Shown: in pieces, positions 24,958-38,974 of the stretch
How positions within the stretch are numbered: the first letter of the stretch is position 1
How the letters are laid out: each line of letters starts with the position of its first letter
Assembly (NCBI RefSeq): GCF_021347895.1
Contig: NC_067120.1
Location: 26,149,361-26,213,360, forward strand
Length of the DNA stretch: 64,000 nucleotides
Direction of reading: 5' to 3'
DNA from: Acanthochromis polyacanthus
Taxonomy: Eukaryota; Chordata; Actinopteri; Pomacentridae
The notes under the pieces: model-generated
The model's database searches: none
What the model was told of the DNA's origin: nothing
The model's input: only the letters and a program-made list of their open reading frames with translations
Position numbers and translations under genes: made by a program

Positions 24958-26369
24958 CTAATGCAGTTTGCAGTGCGGTGCCTAAACTTTTGCATGCTGG
25001 TCATGTGGAGGCTATTTGCTGAGGAACCCATGAAATCAACATTCTCTACCACCTCTCTCTTTATCTGAGAGATTCAACTGTTGGTGAGTATGAGAAACGA
25101 CGGAGTTCACTGTAAAAACAAAGGTGATTAGGTAATCCTTTGATAATGTTTCTCCTGAGGAAGAATAAATAATAGTTATTAAAGGAAGTTAAAATGTATA
25201 GTCTTAGATGAATTTTGAGTAGCTGAGCACAGGTTTAATCTAAACCAAACTGTGGAATCCTGATCTTGTCTGGGTGTCATTAGCATAATCTCAGCATTGT
25301 CCTGGCCATTGTTTACCAGCATTAGCCTCTTGTTGAGGTGAGTTAGTAATGACTCCCGCTGACTGACCCACCTCACCCCCTCCTCTCTGTTCTGGGACCA
25401 GATGGAGGGCCCCTCTCAGGCGTGAAGGGTTTAAAGAGCCGGGCTACAGGACAGTTAATGGCACAGGTCTTTTCAGACTAGTGCTGCTCAAGGTCTAGGG
25501 GCTGTCGCTTTCACACCGTGCTCACAATGTGTTCACACAGTGGCAGTGGCACTGAATGGCAGTGCGCAGATGCAGGGAGGTCTCATCAGCCGCCGCCGCC
25601 GATGCATGTCGTGCACCTGTTGTGTGCCACTGATGAGGCTAAAAATACCCCAACTGATTCATTTCAATGTTATGAAGGAAAGGGAGCATACCAGTCAGAT
25701 TACATGTTTTGGGTGGTTTTCTTCAAATCACTTTTATACCACAGCTAGGCTTTTAGGAAAACATAATGATGTTTTTACGGGTTAGGATGAATTTTTCCTA
25801 CAGTTTCTTGTTATTGTGGTTCCATATTCAAATATAACATCAAAATCTGTTTGCAAGTCAAAATTTACTGCAGTGAGACTTACATTATTGCTATAGTAAT
25901 ATCAAAACAATCTGCATTTTTTGTTTTCTGTCACACTACCGGTCCGTATTTGCATGTGTGTCATATTATTTGACAAACAGAAATTATGTGAAAGGTGAAG
26001 AAGGTGATTAAATGCAGCAGATTACATTGTTTATTGGATAAGTAGTTTACCTAGACTTAATAATGGTTACATTTCAAAACACATATATAGACATTGTTGC
26101 ACATGTATGCTGTGTCTCTGGAAGACTGGACAGAGACTTGATTATCTGAATTGCAGTTTTTCGCTGTTGTGAGAAACAGCAACAAATTTCCATACACCCC
26201 TCCAAAACCCTAACTATCTGCATGGATAGATCAAAGTGAGAAACTACACTTTCTGTAGTTTTAAGTGAATATTTAAATAGTATTATGATTTTTGTACAGT
26301 TAAAAAAAAAACAGAAGGCAGTGGTTTTCAGAAGTCTAGTGTGTAATTCCAACAAAGTGGTGTTCATAC
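24958..26369. other. Intron of the CADPS-like gene, no feature recognised
   Basis: Lies between the MITE and exon c. A CGCCGCCGCC run occurs near 25590; no exon-like block was found. Confidence 0.45.
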
Positions 26370-26471
26370 CTGAAATGTGTGATCTGGTTCTCCAGCAGAG
26401 TCATCAGGCGACTTCTGATGGCCTCAAACTGCTCTTTCTCCTCCACAGTCACTGTCCCCATCCCATCTGGC
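26370..26471 (-). CDS. cadps2: CADPS-like exon c (102 bp)
   Basis: On the minus strand the acceptor GTCTCCTCAG precedes GCCAGATGGGATG, and the exon ends CATTTCAG before the donor GTATGAAC. With two bases from exon b completing arginine, it reads [18 protein letters not shown] then [30 protein letters not shown] and [10 protein letters not shown] are conserved CAPS blocks. The 102-bp length preserves phase. The protein acts at dense-core vesicle docking and priming sites in neuroendocrine cells (family knowledge). Confidence 0.96.
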
Positions 26472-26689
26472 CTGAGGAGACAAGAAATTCAGACATGAGA
26501 CAGCATTAGCTAACTTTTACCTTTAACTGATAATGGGGTAAAGTAATGAAACTGTTAATTCTCAAATTAAAGACAGTTTTCAAATGAAAAGATTACTTCA
26601 ATTCATTCAGCACAAACTAAACAGTAGAGTTTTCCTTCTGGTAATATTCACTACTCTGTAAGTATTAATTAAAAAAACAAGAAAATCAC

Positions 26690-27350
26690 TCAGAGAGCGC
26701 AGTACTCCGCCAAAGTTGTCCATTCCCCCATATGACATAGTCAGAAATGCAGCATTTGTAAACATTTTTAGTAATGCAGCATTTGTTTATTTATCAGTTA
26801 CTGAGGATCAAAAATCACGGCAGCATAGAATGTAGATGTTTCATAAAGATGTATTCGCAAACAAACAAACAAAATGACCTTGTGCTGAACACAAGCATGT
26901 TATGCATATGCATGTTATGTACGGATACCAAATCTTGTGACCTAAATATGTAGCGGGCGGTGGGAATTGATGGGACTCGGAAACACCCCCATATTTTAAT
27001 CAATTGTTCCTTGTATCGTTTCTGATGGATAAGTCCAGATAAGTCTGCAGTGGTCGATTTGTACTCAGATCGCAATCATCAGCAGGCAGCTGACATAGTG
27101 TTCACTTGTTGTCATAGTTACAGCCATGCTGCTATCTCGCAATGATACAGAAATCTTTCACAAATCCATGGATCCAGACTATAAATCGCTTCACTGCCAA
27201 AATCTAATCAGTTGATAGTTGTCTTCATTTCTGACCTTCCCTGATAATTTCATCCAAATCGGTTAGTCCGTTTTTGAGTAATGTCTGTCTGTTTAAACAG
27301 ACAGATAGACAGACATACACTGGTGATGACATAACTCTGCCATATTCCTT
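26690..27350 (-). repeat. Interspersed repeat family R1, minus orientation
   Basis: Inverse of 14440-15075. It begins GAGCGCAGTACTCCGCC-like sequence, continues through CAGCAGGCAGCTGACAT and TTTCTGACCTTCCCTGAT, and ends with a CTGTCTGTTT/GACAGAC palindromic area. Upstream of exon c in the 12.5-kb intron. Confidence 0.75.
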
Positions 27351-29515
27351 TGCTGAGTAAAAAAGCAGAATCCAGCTGACAAGAGAACTCAGAGTCACCA
27401 CTTGTACTAATGGTCTTATTTTAACATACCAAAAATAAATGAAACCTTTCACCCCCTCATAATTCCTGCTGTTTCTAATTTGGTGATTTTTACTTGACTG
27501 ACAGTAAAGTCAACACTTTCTGCAGATGTTTAACATTAAAACCCATGAGTCAAAGACAGATATAAGATACAGATATTTGAGCAGATGGAAGGCTTTTAAA
27601 TTTAATGCATTTTCAAGAATTTTTCCACTGATCGTAGCTTAACATTAGAAGTACAAGTAATTAAAATGAATTCGGAAATGAGCAATATTTCTATTAAAAA
27701 AAGCTTAGAATATGATATGAACACATAAAAATAAACAAATACATTTTGAAAATACAAAACACAAGCCTGTTTTAAATCTTTCATCAGTAGACAAAAAGAA
27801 AGACCTTTTCCACTATCTGAGAATCTGAAATATTCAACATGAACTCGAGAGACTGTTTCTTTGATATGCTGTTGACATTATGTAGTTTCACATAAACACT
27901 CTTTGTCAAAAGATTCTCACTGCAAATACTAAGACATTTCTATAAGGAAGGACTCTGTACCAGCTGAAGGTCTGAACCATTCAGAAATAAAAGACTAAGC
28001 AATAAAAGCCTCAAAGAACAATGAAAAACAAAATGTGAAGCCATTGAAAACAACTCAGGCTGCTTTTTATGTCTTTGGGTTTTTTTTTCCTCACTCTTGT
28101 TTTCACCAAACAAACTGATCAAGCAGCCAAACTCTCCATCATGACCTCAAAGTCAACCAATCAAATAGAGAGCTGCTTGGGCTCGTCTCCGTCCTCACAG
28201 AAAAAAAAAATGTTAGTTGAACGCTTCATTAATGTTTTTAAAGCCTTCATTCCCTTCTTGCCTTCGTCTGAATAGGTACTCTGGTAAAAAAGGGGAAAAA
28301 TGCAATCAGTACCTAGAGCGACCAGCCTTGACTTTCTGGGCTTTTTCTGTGCAGCTGAAAGAGAAAAGCACCCTCTCCAAACGGCACTCGCAGTTGCTGG
28401 AGGGAAGAAGCGAGGAGGTTGTCTGTTAATGAGTTGTTCTTATAAAAGCCTTCACTGGTTCAGCCCCTGACCGCTACACCTCGAGTACCAACAACTCCAC
28501 CGCACTCCTCATGTCGTGTTTCCTGACTCTCTGAAGTTGAAAATAATAACATGAAGAGAAAGCTGCAGAGTCTGAGAGAGAGCAATGTGAGCTGAGGATA
28601 CTAAACCATCACTGATCAACATGCTACGCAGTAGAAATATTTACATGTACTGCAGTGCTTCACTGAGGAGAAAAATCTCCTTTTCAGAACAGGAAATTTA
28701 AATTAAAGATTGTTATTAAATATATATTTAATAGCATAGAAATCATAACATTATAAATCCAAAATACAATTTTTAAAAAGGAAATGAAATGATAATCTCA
28801 GTGAGATTCCCAGTTTGTGGAAGGTGGAGGTTGTACAAAGGATGGATGACAAGAAGAAATCATCATGTATTGTGTAAGAACATCACCAGAACCACTCTTC
28901 AGCTCCACTCTACTTCATTCATTCTATAATGAGAGACAGCTTTATATGCACAATGACACTTGTTAGTACAACTTATAAACCCCGTTGTTCTCCAAATTTG
29001 TCTATTCAGTAGCACCACTGCTCCCCACAGCCTTCCCACCCCCTGTTTAACAAGCACCAGTTAATCCTGAGGAAATGGAGAGCAGAGCTGCTGGGAAAGG
29101 GAGTGTGTGTGCTCACTCATGTAAGAAGAAGCAAGACAAGTTTGCTTTCATGTTGAATGAGCTGACGGTCTGACAAATGAAGACATGAGGACTGTGATCA
29201 GAGCGAGGTACTGAATGTGGGGACGGATGGAGGGACAGATAGAGGGACAGCCTCAGGCACCAAGCCCTTGCAGTTAACGCCAGATGTCCTGTAATCCCTG
29301 TTGTTCATCTTACTGAAACGATCAGTTTGCAGCTCAGAGCGAGAAAGAAAGAAAGAAAACTGGTTGATCTGTTTTGCAGCTCTTGTTAATTCTTAACAAA
29401 GAAGGCTTAGTGTGAAAATGGTGCAGCTAAATTTTTACTATTCTTAAGTGAAAAAGCTTCAGTGGTTGTACCACAACATGCTTTTATAATAAAGCAACAC
29501 GAGAAGTGATTGTTT

Positions 29516-29517
<2 letters not shown>
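27351..29517. other. Intron of the CADPS-like gene, no feature recognised
   Basis: Unique-looking DNA with a short GAAA run near 29342. No transposon ends or exon-like blocks were seen. Confidence 0.4.
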
Positions 29518-29520
<3 letters not shown>

Positions 29521-29550
<30 letters not shown>

Positions 29551-29571
29551 TATTATTATTATTATTATTAT

Positions 29572-29620
<49 letters not shown>
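29521..29620. repeat. (AAT)n-(ATT)n-(AGT)n compound microsatellite
   Basis: About 10 AAT units are followed directly by about 8 ATT units, giving a long self-complementary hairpin, then about 16 AGT units. Open frames here reflect the repeat. Confidence 0.97.
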
Positions 29621-29621
<1 letters not shown>

Positions 29622-29821
29622 TTTTACTTACTTTTTTAGTTGAAAAGTATCAGAGCAGTCTAAGACCCCTCAATATTCAGTTGGAAATTATTCCAAAATA
29701 AAATCAGAATCAGACAAAGCAGAGAATATCCATGTCAGTGCTTAAAAACCTGCTAATGTTTGGCTTTTAAGCTTGGAAAGTGACTGAATTCACTCCAGCT
29801 GGAGACCCAAATCATTTCTGA

Positions 29822-30028
29822 TTTTTTAAAGTTCTTTTTTTTTGGCCATTTGTCGACTTTATTAGACAGGTCAGTAGAGCGGTAGAAAAGAAAGTAGGGA
29901 GAAGAATAGTGGGGAAGACCTGCAGCAATAAGCTGTGAGCTGGAATCGAACTCAGGCCGCTGCAGCGGGGACTGTAGCCCCTGTTCATGAGTTGCCCACT
30001 CAGCCATATGATCTATCTGGGCGCCCTA
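29822..30028 (-). mobile_element. tRNA-derived SINE, older copy with decayed target duplication
   Basis: On the minus strand it starts GGGCGCCC and has a B-box-like GAGTTCGATTCC, then the same pyrimidine-rich body and AATAAAG-like tail as 10481-10688. The flanks ACCCAAATCATTTCTGA (29805-29821) and ATCCAAACCATTTTTGA (30029-30045) match at 14 of 17 positions, a decayed TSD that makes this the oldest of the three copies. Confidence 0.8.
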
Positions 30029-30045
30029 ATCCAAACCATTTTTGA

Positions 30046-33000
30046 CAATTTTTTTTGGTTTTGTTTTCATTCCAATCAGCAATAAATTCCACACATGCTG
30101 ATCATATGGATAGTTTTATTAATAATCTTGTCCTCAGTGTACATAGATTTTTTTTTCAAGATCACTCTGAAATGTAATTTAATCCGAACCAAAAGTAAAA
30201 GATTTAAAAGTTTCCTCCCCTTGAGTGTTTTAATTACAATTCAGAACACCTTGAAAACAAACAAAGAAGGAAGAATCTTTTTAAAAAAGTAAATTAATCA
30301 ACCCAACACTGCACCATGAGGATTTCACCTTAGGTATTATATCCCTGTTTTTATATTTACATGCTTATCATGATGACAAATGCACATTTTCCCACACAAT
30401 CATGTTTTTCCCTCAGGGATGATTGTGGAGTTGTTCAAGTAATTTGTCCACTCAGTAAGGTTATATGTGTATAAACATGTTTAGCTGCATTTTCTGCTGC
30501 ATTTCTATGAAAGCTTTAGAATAAATGAACACAAAAGCACAGAAAAATCTCTTCTGAACAAGGTGACAGTGGCTACTCAATTCAATTCAGTGTGTAGGAA
30601 GCAGAGATAGTTTTCTGTCATCATCACAAAGAGCGAGCCAAGAGCTTTCAAATGATATTTGAAACTCAATTTTCCCCGCAAATGTCACTCACACCCTCCA
30701 CTCCCCCTGAATTGAATTACAGCAGAAAACAAATCAGATGGCGAGGAAGTTGGCAGGAGGCCAAACGCAAAATGCGGCGAGCTCAGAGAAACGCAACACA
30801 GTGTGGTGTTTGGTTTGGTAGCTCTCATGGCAGAGTGGGGAGCGGCAGCTTGTCGGGGCTCAGACACATTGTTGCTGCTAAATGAAGCGAGCACGTTGGA
30901 GGCAAGGATGCTGTCAGTGGTGCTCCAGGGCCGGGGGAGGTGGAAGGGAGGGGTGTCTCTGTAGGCTGAGGTTAGTGTGTTTACACTCAGTGTGGCTCAA
31001 GTGTAAACGATAAGTACCATATCCGCCTGCGGGATTCACCAAACCCTCTGGCGGTTTGGGTGCTTATGTCAGTTGACAAGAGCTGTCACGAGTTGAAATC
31101 ACCAAGCAGCATGGCAGAGCACCGGGTGTGGATGCCACTTCACCTTAAGAGGTGTGGAAAAGAGATGAGGCTGAGCGGCAGGTGCTCCTGTGTGTCACCT
31201 TCCTCCTGCCCATCACCGCCTGGGAGACAGGGGGGATGTTGTATGGAGGGCTGGGGGAAGTAAAAGCTTCTGTCACATCCTGTGTTGGTGTGGCGTAGAT
31301 TACTCAGAGAAAAGATTATTTGACCTGACAGGTAAGAGGGAGGCAAGCACCCTCCCCACGGATCTGGTAATGCTCCTTTAACCTTGATCCAGGTTCAAAC
31401 ACACCCGTCTCATCAAAGCTACACAAACCTTCAGACTAGTCACAGCTCCTTCATCCTGCTCAGGTTGAATTCTATGTGGCAGCATAAAATACCCAAAGCT
31501 TACCACAGAAGGCATTAAAGGTTCAACTTACATTGTCATTTCAAGTGTTTTGGTAAGACAGATTGTAATCCAATTTTATGCATTTTTTTTTAACACTATT
31601 AGCGTAATTTAAATGTCCTTTTAGCTGCTATTATCACAAAGGAAACCCCTGTTAATGGATACTTCAGCAACAGGACTACAGATTTTATACCTTACAAACA
31701 TAAATGTTTCTCGGTTGTATTTACACTTACCTTTTTACATATTGGATAGCTTTCTAGTCCTAAGAGGCACACAGCACGGGGTGGTGATTTTCCACTGTAA
31801 GCTTGCAGTTTTCTTTTTTTCATTCTGCTATCTGTATACACTGGTCCTATTTTTACTGCAGCAGCTTGCATTTCAGAAGCCTAAAATTATCTTTAAAATA
31901 TGTCTGCGTGCTGATGTAACATGACATTTATTAAATTTAATATTTACTTCTACAAGTCAAAACTAGTAGTTTTTGTTTGTTGCATACATGTTTTGAATCT
32001 GTTGTAAGCCATCAATATATTTGTGAAACAATACCAAAATGCATCTGTTGCCTTTAACCATTTCATGTGGAAACAAAGAAAGTGGCTCTTTTGAAATGTA
32101 GTTTTAACTCTGAGCCTTGTAAAAAAAAAAAAGGTGCTTTAAATTTCAGATTCTTCTGAATAAAATATCATTCATAAAGGAGAGAAACAGAAGCTGTTGA
32201 ACAAGTAGCGTTGAAGCATAGTGCACAGAATGGGAGGCAGTAAGACTTTGAATTAAAGGAAGCCATAGCTATTGATAAATTCTTTCATCAAAAGAACAGC
32301 TAAAATAATTTGTTTAACCTGTGAATAAGCAGAGGAAAAAGAGTGCTTTTAGAAAAAGCCAAGTATTAGGAATAAAGCATAAAACTAAAACTTGACCATA
32401 CAACTTAACAGATCATAGACCACAAACAGTTAAATGCATTGACAAGCTGACCTTACCTGTGGGAGGCTTTGACATGGCAGGAAAATATTTACATCTTAAA
32501 TCAAGGTCTAACATGTTCCTGAGAGTTTTCTTAAGAAAACCACAGTGTTAGAAACTGAATATATTGCCTTGAAGTATTAGTCAAGTACCCTCCTGTTGAT
32601 CACTCCATGTCTGTCTTTGAGCAGCCCTCTCGGGAAACTTGAGTTCTGTAATTAAGTTTTTTTTTTTCACCTCTGTGCCTGCCAGCCATCCTAAACCTTT
32701 TTTTCCCCATACACACCCACTCAGGCAGCCCAGAATGGCCATCAATTATTCAAAATGGAGCTCCAACTGACAAAAAGCCAATTCCAGTAATAACCCCCCT
32801 TCCCTCAAATTTTTTTTAGATCTGGCGATTAGCTGGAGGAGCTAATCATTATGTTTCCTAATTGACTAAATGGGTTGACAAAGAGAGAAAGCACAGATAT
32901 CAGTAATTATCCCAGACATGGAGAAATACAGGGACTGCTGGGAGTGAAATGGAGGAATGAGCACTGTACTACAAAACAAGATTAGTGAGTTAGCAAGGTA

Positions 33001-33205
33001 TGATGAGCTTAAAGTCAGAGTTTTCAGTATCATGAAGGTGGCTTTTTTTAATCTGCTCGATCACCATGGTAACGGATGCTGCCGAGTTAACCTGGTCTGG
33101 AGCTAGTTATGTTCAGAGTTTTATATTTAAAACAGCTGTAAGGAACTTCCCCCTTTAACCAAATAATTTCCTCCCAATTTTTCATGATTTTCAGCTGAAA
33201 AAATA
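30046..33205. other. Intronic stretch, possible conserved non-coding segments
   Basis: No exon or transposon end was recognised over 3.1 kb. Bases about 30640-30900 and 32740-32960 are less AT-rich and non-repetitive, the latter with several TAAT cores. Conservation cannot be judged from one sequence. Confidence 0.35.
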
Positions 33206-33429
33206 CACTACCAGTCAAAAGTTTGGACACACTTTCTCGTTCAATGTTTTTTATTCTTTTTTCTTTTTTTACTATTTTCTACATTGTAGATAAATACTGA
33301 AGATCAACACATTTTGTTTACGCCATAATTCCATATGTATTATTTTTATAATTTTTGTATCTTCAGTATTAATCTACAAGTATAAAATAATTAAAAACTT
33401 TTGTGAGTACAGACTTTTGAGTGATATTG
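33206..33429. mobile_element. Internally deleted Tc1 family 2 (MITE-like, 224 bp)
   Basis: The left end CACTACCAGTCAAAAGTTTG matches 11823 onward. The right end (ACTTTTGAGTGATATTG) is a diverged inverted copy, and TA flanks both sides (33204-33205, 33430-33431). No coding sequence remains. Confidence 0.85.
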
Positions 33430-33431
33430 TA

Positions 33432-33768
33432 TGTAATGTCTGCCAAACATGTTGAGCTGTGTGACTAATATCACTGAATTAAGCCGTACCGTTACACTAC
33501 CACACATTGTATGCGTTGTGTTGTCACAGAAATCAATATATGTTCAGATGGTGATGCAGAAATCTCATAAATATGGTTTTATGTTTGGTCCTGATTTGCT
33601 GTCAAGACCGTTTACACTGCCAGTGCAACAGCTGATAGAACACAGATCAGAAAACTGATTATTCTACTTGTATTTGTTGCAGAGATTATTCAACCAGTAA
33701 CATCAATTTCACCATGATTGGGCCAGAAATTAAATAGCTCCAGATGCATTATGCGGTAGTGTCAGACC
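33432..33768. other. Intronic stretch, no gene
   Basis: Spacer between two Tc1 insertions. Nothing is recognised. Confidence 0.4.
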
Positions 33769-33770
33769 TA

Positions 33771-35405
<1,635 letters not shown>

Positions 35406-36783
35406 TAAATGCACTTCAAGACAATATCAAGTTCAAATATATGATGTTCAACAGCAACATTTGAACAATGTGGAAGGGCCATGTATAATGATAAACCTAC
35501 AGAGAGCTGTTAACTTTATAGTGAGTTTTAGCTCATTGTTTTAGCTGTCTAAGTCTAACTGTTTTGTTTTACTTTCAGAGTTTTTTAGTGGTAGTGGGCA
35601 GCTGTTTTCAGAGATTACACAATTAGACACTAGCTAGCAGTGGCGGCTGGTGAATTTTTCTCTTTGGGGGGCGCACTTAATTTACCAAACCAAATAGCAG
35701 AGTCGGCAACACCGGAATACAAGAATTGATGTAAATTATGTTCACAGCCATTTGATGTGCTATTACTATGCACCACTACGAGGGTACACCTAAGCACTAC
35801 TGATGAGTCAAATAGACAATTAAATGCACGTAAATGTTAACAGCTCGTGAATTTGAATTTATCTCCCCAATGTTTGATATGATTTGCTCCAGATAAGGCG
35901 TAATTGGTACACACAAACCCTTAAAATCTCCTTTTCTATAATTAAACAAATTAAGAATGTATAAATATGCAAATCTATTTTTTACTTCAAAAGTAAAAAA
36001 AAAGAAACAATTCATTTTTCCAGCTTCAAAGAGTGCCAAGTGCTTCTTCTGTCCAGCAAAATCTTTGGAACAACATATTTATATTTACATACTCAAATAA
36101 ACAAAAACAAATCCATACCTGTGAAACCAACAAACATTGGACATTTTGTTAAAAAAAAACCTAACTATAAGGCTTAAAGCAGACAGTGCTTCTGTGAGCT
36201 AACTTTTACATTAATAACCTTACATGACAATGAGAAAACAGCAAATCTGCATATTTAAGATCAAAGCAATAAAAATTTGTCACTTTGCCTGAAAAAAAAA
36301 AATACTGAAACCATTAGGCATTATACTATGTATAACTGTGCATGTGACAAATAAAACCTATCTTATCTTCTTAGGCTTTGAACCCAAAGTGCTTCTGTCA
36401 ACTAACATTAAATATTTACAATGAAAATAAAGAAAAACAGTAATTTCTCAGATTTCAGAATCTATGAAAATCAACAGGCTTTCAGTCTAATGTGCCACTT
36501 GTGTCAACTAACATTTCTATTTGCATTATTAAATGACAAAAAAGTAAATCCTCACATTTTAGAGATTAAAGCCAGCACCTCTACATCTGTGTTATTTTTT
36601 GTATGCAAGTTTTGCTCTTCTGACTTTGAGACATGCAAATTTCTCAATGACTCTATGGTTAAAATCTGGGGTCTCCTGACAAGTTTCTTTTCCATAGATA
36701 GCATGGCCAGTGCATTAAGACGATCCTGCGACATCGTGTTCCTGAGGAAGGTCTTGATTCTTTTTAGTGTTGAGAAGCACCTC

Positions 36784-37186
36784 CAGGGCCTGTGCGGGGC
36801 TGAGCGTGCGTGCGTGCGTGTGTGGGCTGATGAATGGTTGGACGCTCATCCCATTCGGCCGCATATGGATAAATAAACAAAATTATTTATTTTATTTTTT
36901 TTGCCTTTTTATTGTGATAGTCGCAGTGAAGAGTGACAGGAAATGGGGGGAAAAGTAGGGGAAAGACATGCAGCAAAGGCCCGCGGGCAGGAATCGAACC
37001 CGGGCCGCTGCGTCGGAGACCAGCCCCTGTACATGGGTCACCTGCTTAACCCGATGAGCTATACGTAAGTCGGGCGCCCAATAAACAAAATTATTTAATA
37101 AATACTACCGCACTGGCCCACCGGCCCACACGTGGACCGGCCCTTCAGTCAAACGACCGAATGAAATAACGTTCAATCCGCCCCTG
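36784..37186. mobile_element. Small hAT MITE nested in the hAT gene remnant
   Basis: Ends CAGGGCCTG and CCGCCCCTG share CAGGG in inverted orientation. The perfect 8-bp duplication AGCACCTC lies at 36776-36783 and 37187-37194. Without the SINE and one copy of its target repeat it is about 195 bp with no coding capacity; a GCGT run lies near its left end. Confidence 0.85.
36890..37079 (-). mobile_element. tRNA-derived SINE with perfect 18-bp target duplication
   Basis: On the minus strand it starts GGGCGCCCGAC, has the A-box-like TAGCTCATCGGG and B-box GGGTTCGATTCC, a T/C-rich body, and ends in CAATAAA with an A-rich tail. The 18-bp repeat AATAAACAAAATTATTTA flanks it exactly (36872-36889 and 37080-37097). 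Same family as 10481-10688. The perfect TSD points to a young insertion. Confidence 0.95.
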
Positions 37187-37894
37187 AGCACCTCTCAGAT
37201 TCAGCTGTCGTCATTGGAGTCGTGATGCGGATCTTCAGGAGAGACACAGTCTCTGAGAAGGTGTTCTGAAGATTGTTGCTTATGAAGAGCTGGTACAGAT
37301 CCACCACACCATTGCAACTCCTGAACTCTGTGTTGCTGAAGATGAGCGTCAGTTCAGCGCAGGCTGACCCACAGGGCGCGGTCAGCCTGTGCCCTGCTGT
37401 CTCCTATCTCTTGTATTAAAGAGGAACAAGCCGCGCATGTCAAAGTTATAACGAAGATTTTGCTGCAGACAGTGAGGACAATATGGACGTGAAGCAACAT
37501 ACTGAGACTCAGCCGTTGAAACTCAAGCGAGCATGCACTGTTGAATTAAACCACCATTATGTGGTTGTTTCTGTTGGTTAACTATTGTAGATACGTTGGG
37601 AATACTGTTTGAAAGATATGGGGAAAGATGAGTGCGCCCCGGCCATATATGTTCACTGTTAGTAATTGTAGACAACGTCGGACGTTTCTAATCTGACTTT
37701 TTATTACAAATTATACATTTTAGTAACTCTCTACAGGCTCTATCATCCATTTTGCTTGTTAAAAACATAGGATATACATGTAAATGTAATTTTAAAAACA
37801 TTTTATTGAAGGAAGGGCTGTGACTCTACATGATGTGAGACAGACGGGGCGGCGCCCTAGCGCCCTCTATTGACCAGCTGCCCCTGCTAGCTAG

Positions 37895-38974
37895 TTAACC
37901 TAACATTGAATTGCTAAAAAGCCAAATATTTTCTAGATTAAAGCTAGCACATGATTTGCCTGTTGAAAAAGCACAGGCTAGCTGAAAAATGTTAGAAAAT
38001 ATAACACATAAAACGTAAGGTTTGAAAAAAAAATTGGAAAGAAGGCATTCATGTAAAAATTGTTGTTATGGCTGTTTGATTAAATTTGTCTTATTATGCT
38101 CACATTTACATCTTCATGCCCATATTACCATTATCAGGTGGTCATCATCCAAACAACACCTTGTAATGTGTACAGCCCAAGCGGACTGTCTGGAAGACTG
38201 CAGAAAGTGCACTCAAGGATTCAAATAGCTGAAATGTATACTTGGACAGCTCTCAGCAGCCCATACTTCAAAATAACACACCCACAAACTGAGCCTGCAA
38301 GTGAGCGAAAGTTTAAGAAGATATGGATTAAATGAAAAATTCATTTTCAGCTGACAGTTAACTCTGTCCAGATATTGTATTTTATAGTTCTATCCACATA
38401 CAGTAAGTTATTACACATTTGTTCAATTTGAAATTTTTATAACCAATTAGGTCAAATCAAGGGGCTGTATTTTATTCTGAAGGTATATTGTTTGTGTTTC
38501 ATAGTCCATTAGGGCCCTCTAAAATTATATTGTGACTCCTGTAATGTGATGTAGATCCTGCTGAATCAGTGTGAGTGGGAGTTCAGTTCGATAAGAAAAA
38601 TGGGAGAAAGAGGTCAGATTGCTTAAAAACATGGGATTATTATATGGCTTTGTGTTGATGCCTGCATGTAACATGGGATTATCACTGAAGATGCTCCAGA
38701 AAGGAGACAAAGAAAGATGCTCTGCCCAGTATTTAAATCATTTTTCTTTGTTTACTATTGTTCTTAATATCTATTGACATTTTCTGCTAATTTGAATGTT
38801 CCCTCTACTCTGTGAAGTCAGTATAGTGACTGATAGGATCTAGCTGTCTGGCCAGAGAAATGACCAGTTGTGCTTGACGGCATGCAAGGCTGAGTCCTGA
38901 AGCTTGGAATCACATCCTCGTATCTGCAGTGGTGGACAATCCCACAACAATATTGACTGCTGTTGCTTGTGTAC
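37895..38974. other. Intron of the CADPS-like gene, no feature recognised
   Basis: AT-rich DNA between the hAT element and exon b. No repeat ends or coding blocks were seen. Confidence 0.45.

Larger units (their letters stand above)
36552..37420 (-). pseudogene. hAT transposase C-terminal remnant, split by a nested MITE
   Basis: On the minus strand about 37195-37390 reads FRSCNGVVDLYQLFISNNL, NTFSETVSLLKIRI and TTPMTTAESERC. After the MITE it resumes as FSTLKRIKTFLRNTMSQDRL then NALAMLSMEKKLV (to about 36552). Joined, this is the hAT dimerisation motif SERCFSTLKRIKTFLRNTM, so the MITE landed in the middle of the signature. N-terminal and catalytic parts are missing. Confidence 0.85.
35638..37886 (-). 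mobile_element. Internally deleted hAT element with TSD CTAGCTAG
   Basis: The left end CAGTGGCGGCTGGTGAATTT and the right end ATTGACCAGCTGCCCCTG are imperfect inverted repeats. The perfect 8-bp duplication CTAGCTAG lies at 35630-35637 and 37887-37894. Only the transposase C-terminus remains inside, on the minus strand. A small hAT MITE (36784-37186) has jumped into that coding remnant, and a SINE (36890-37079) into the MITE. Confidence 0.9.
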
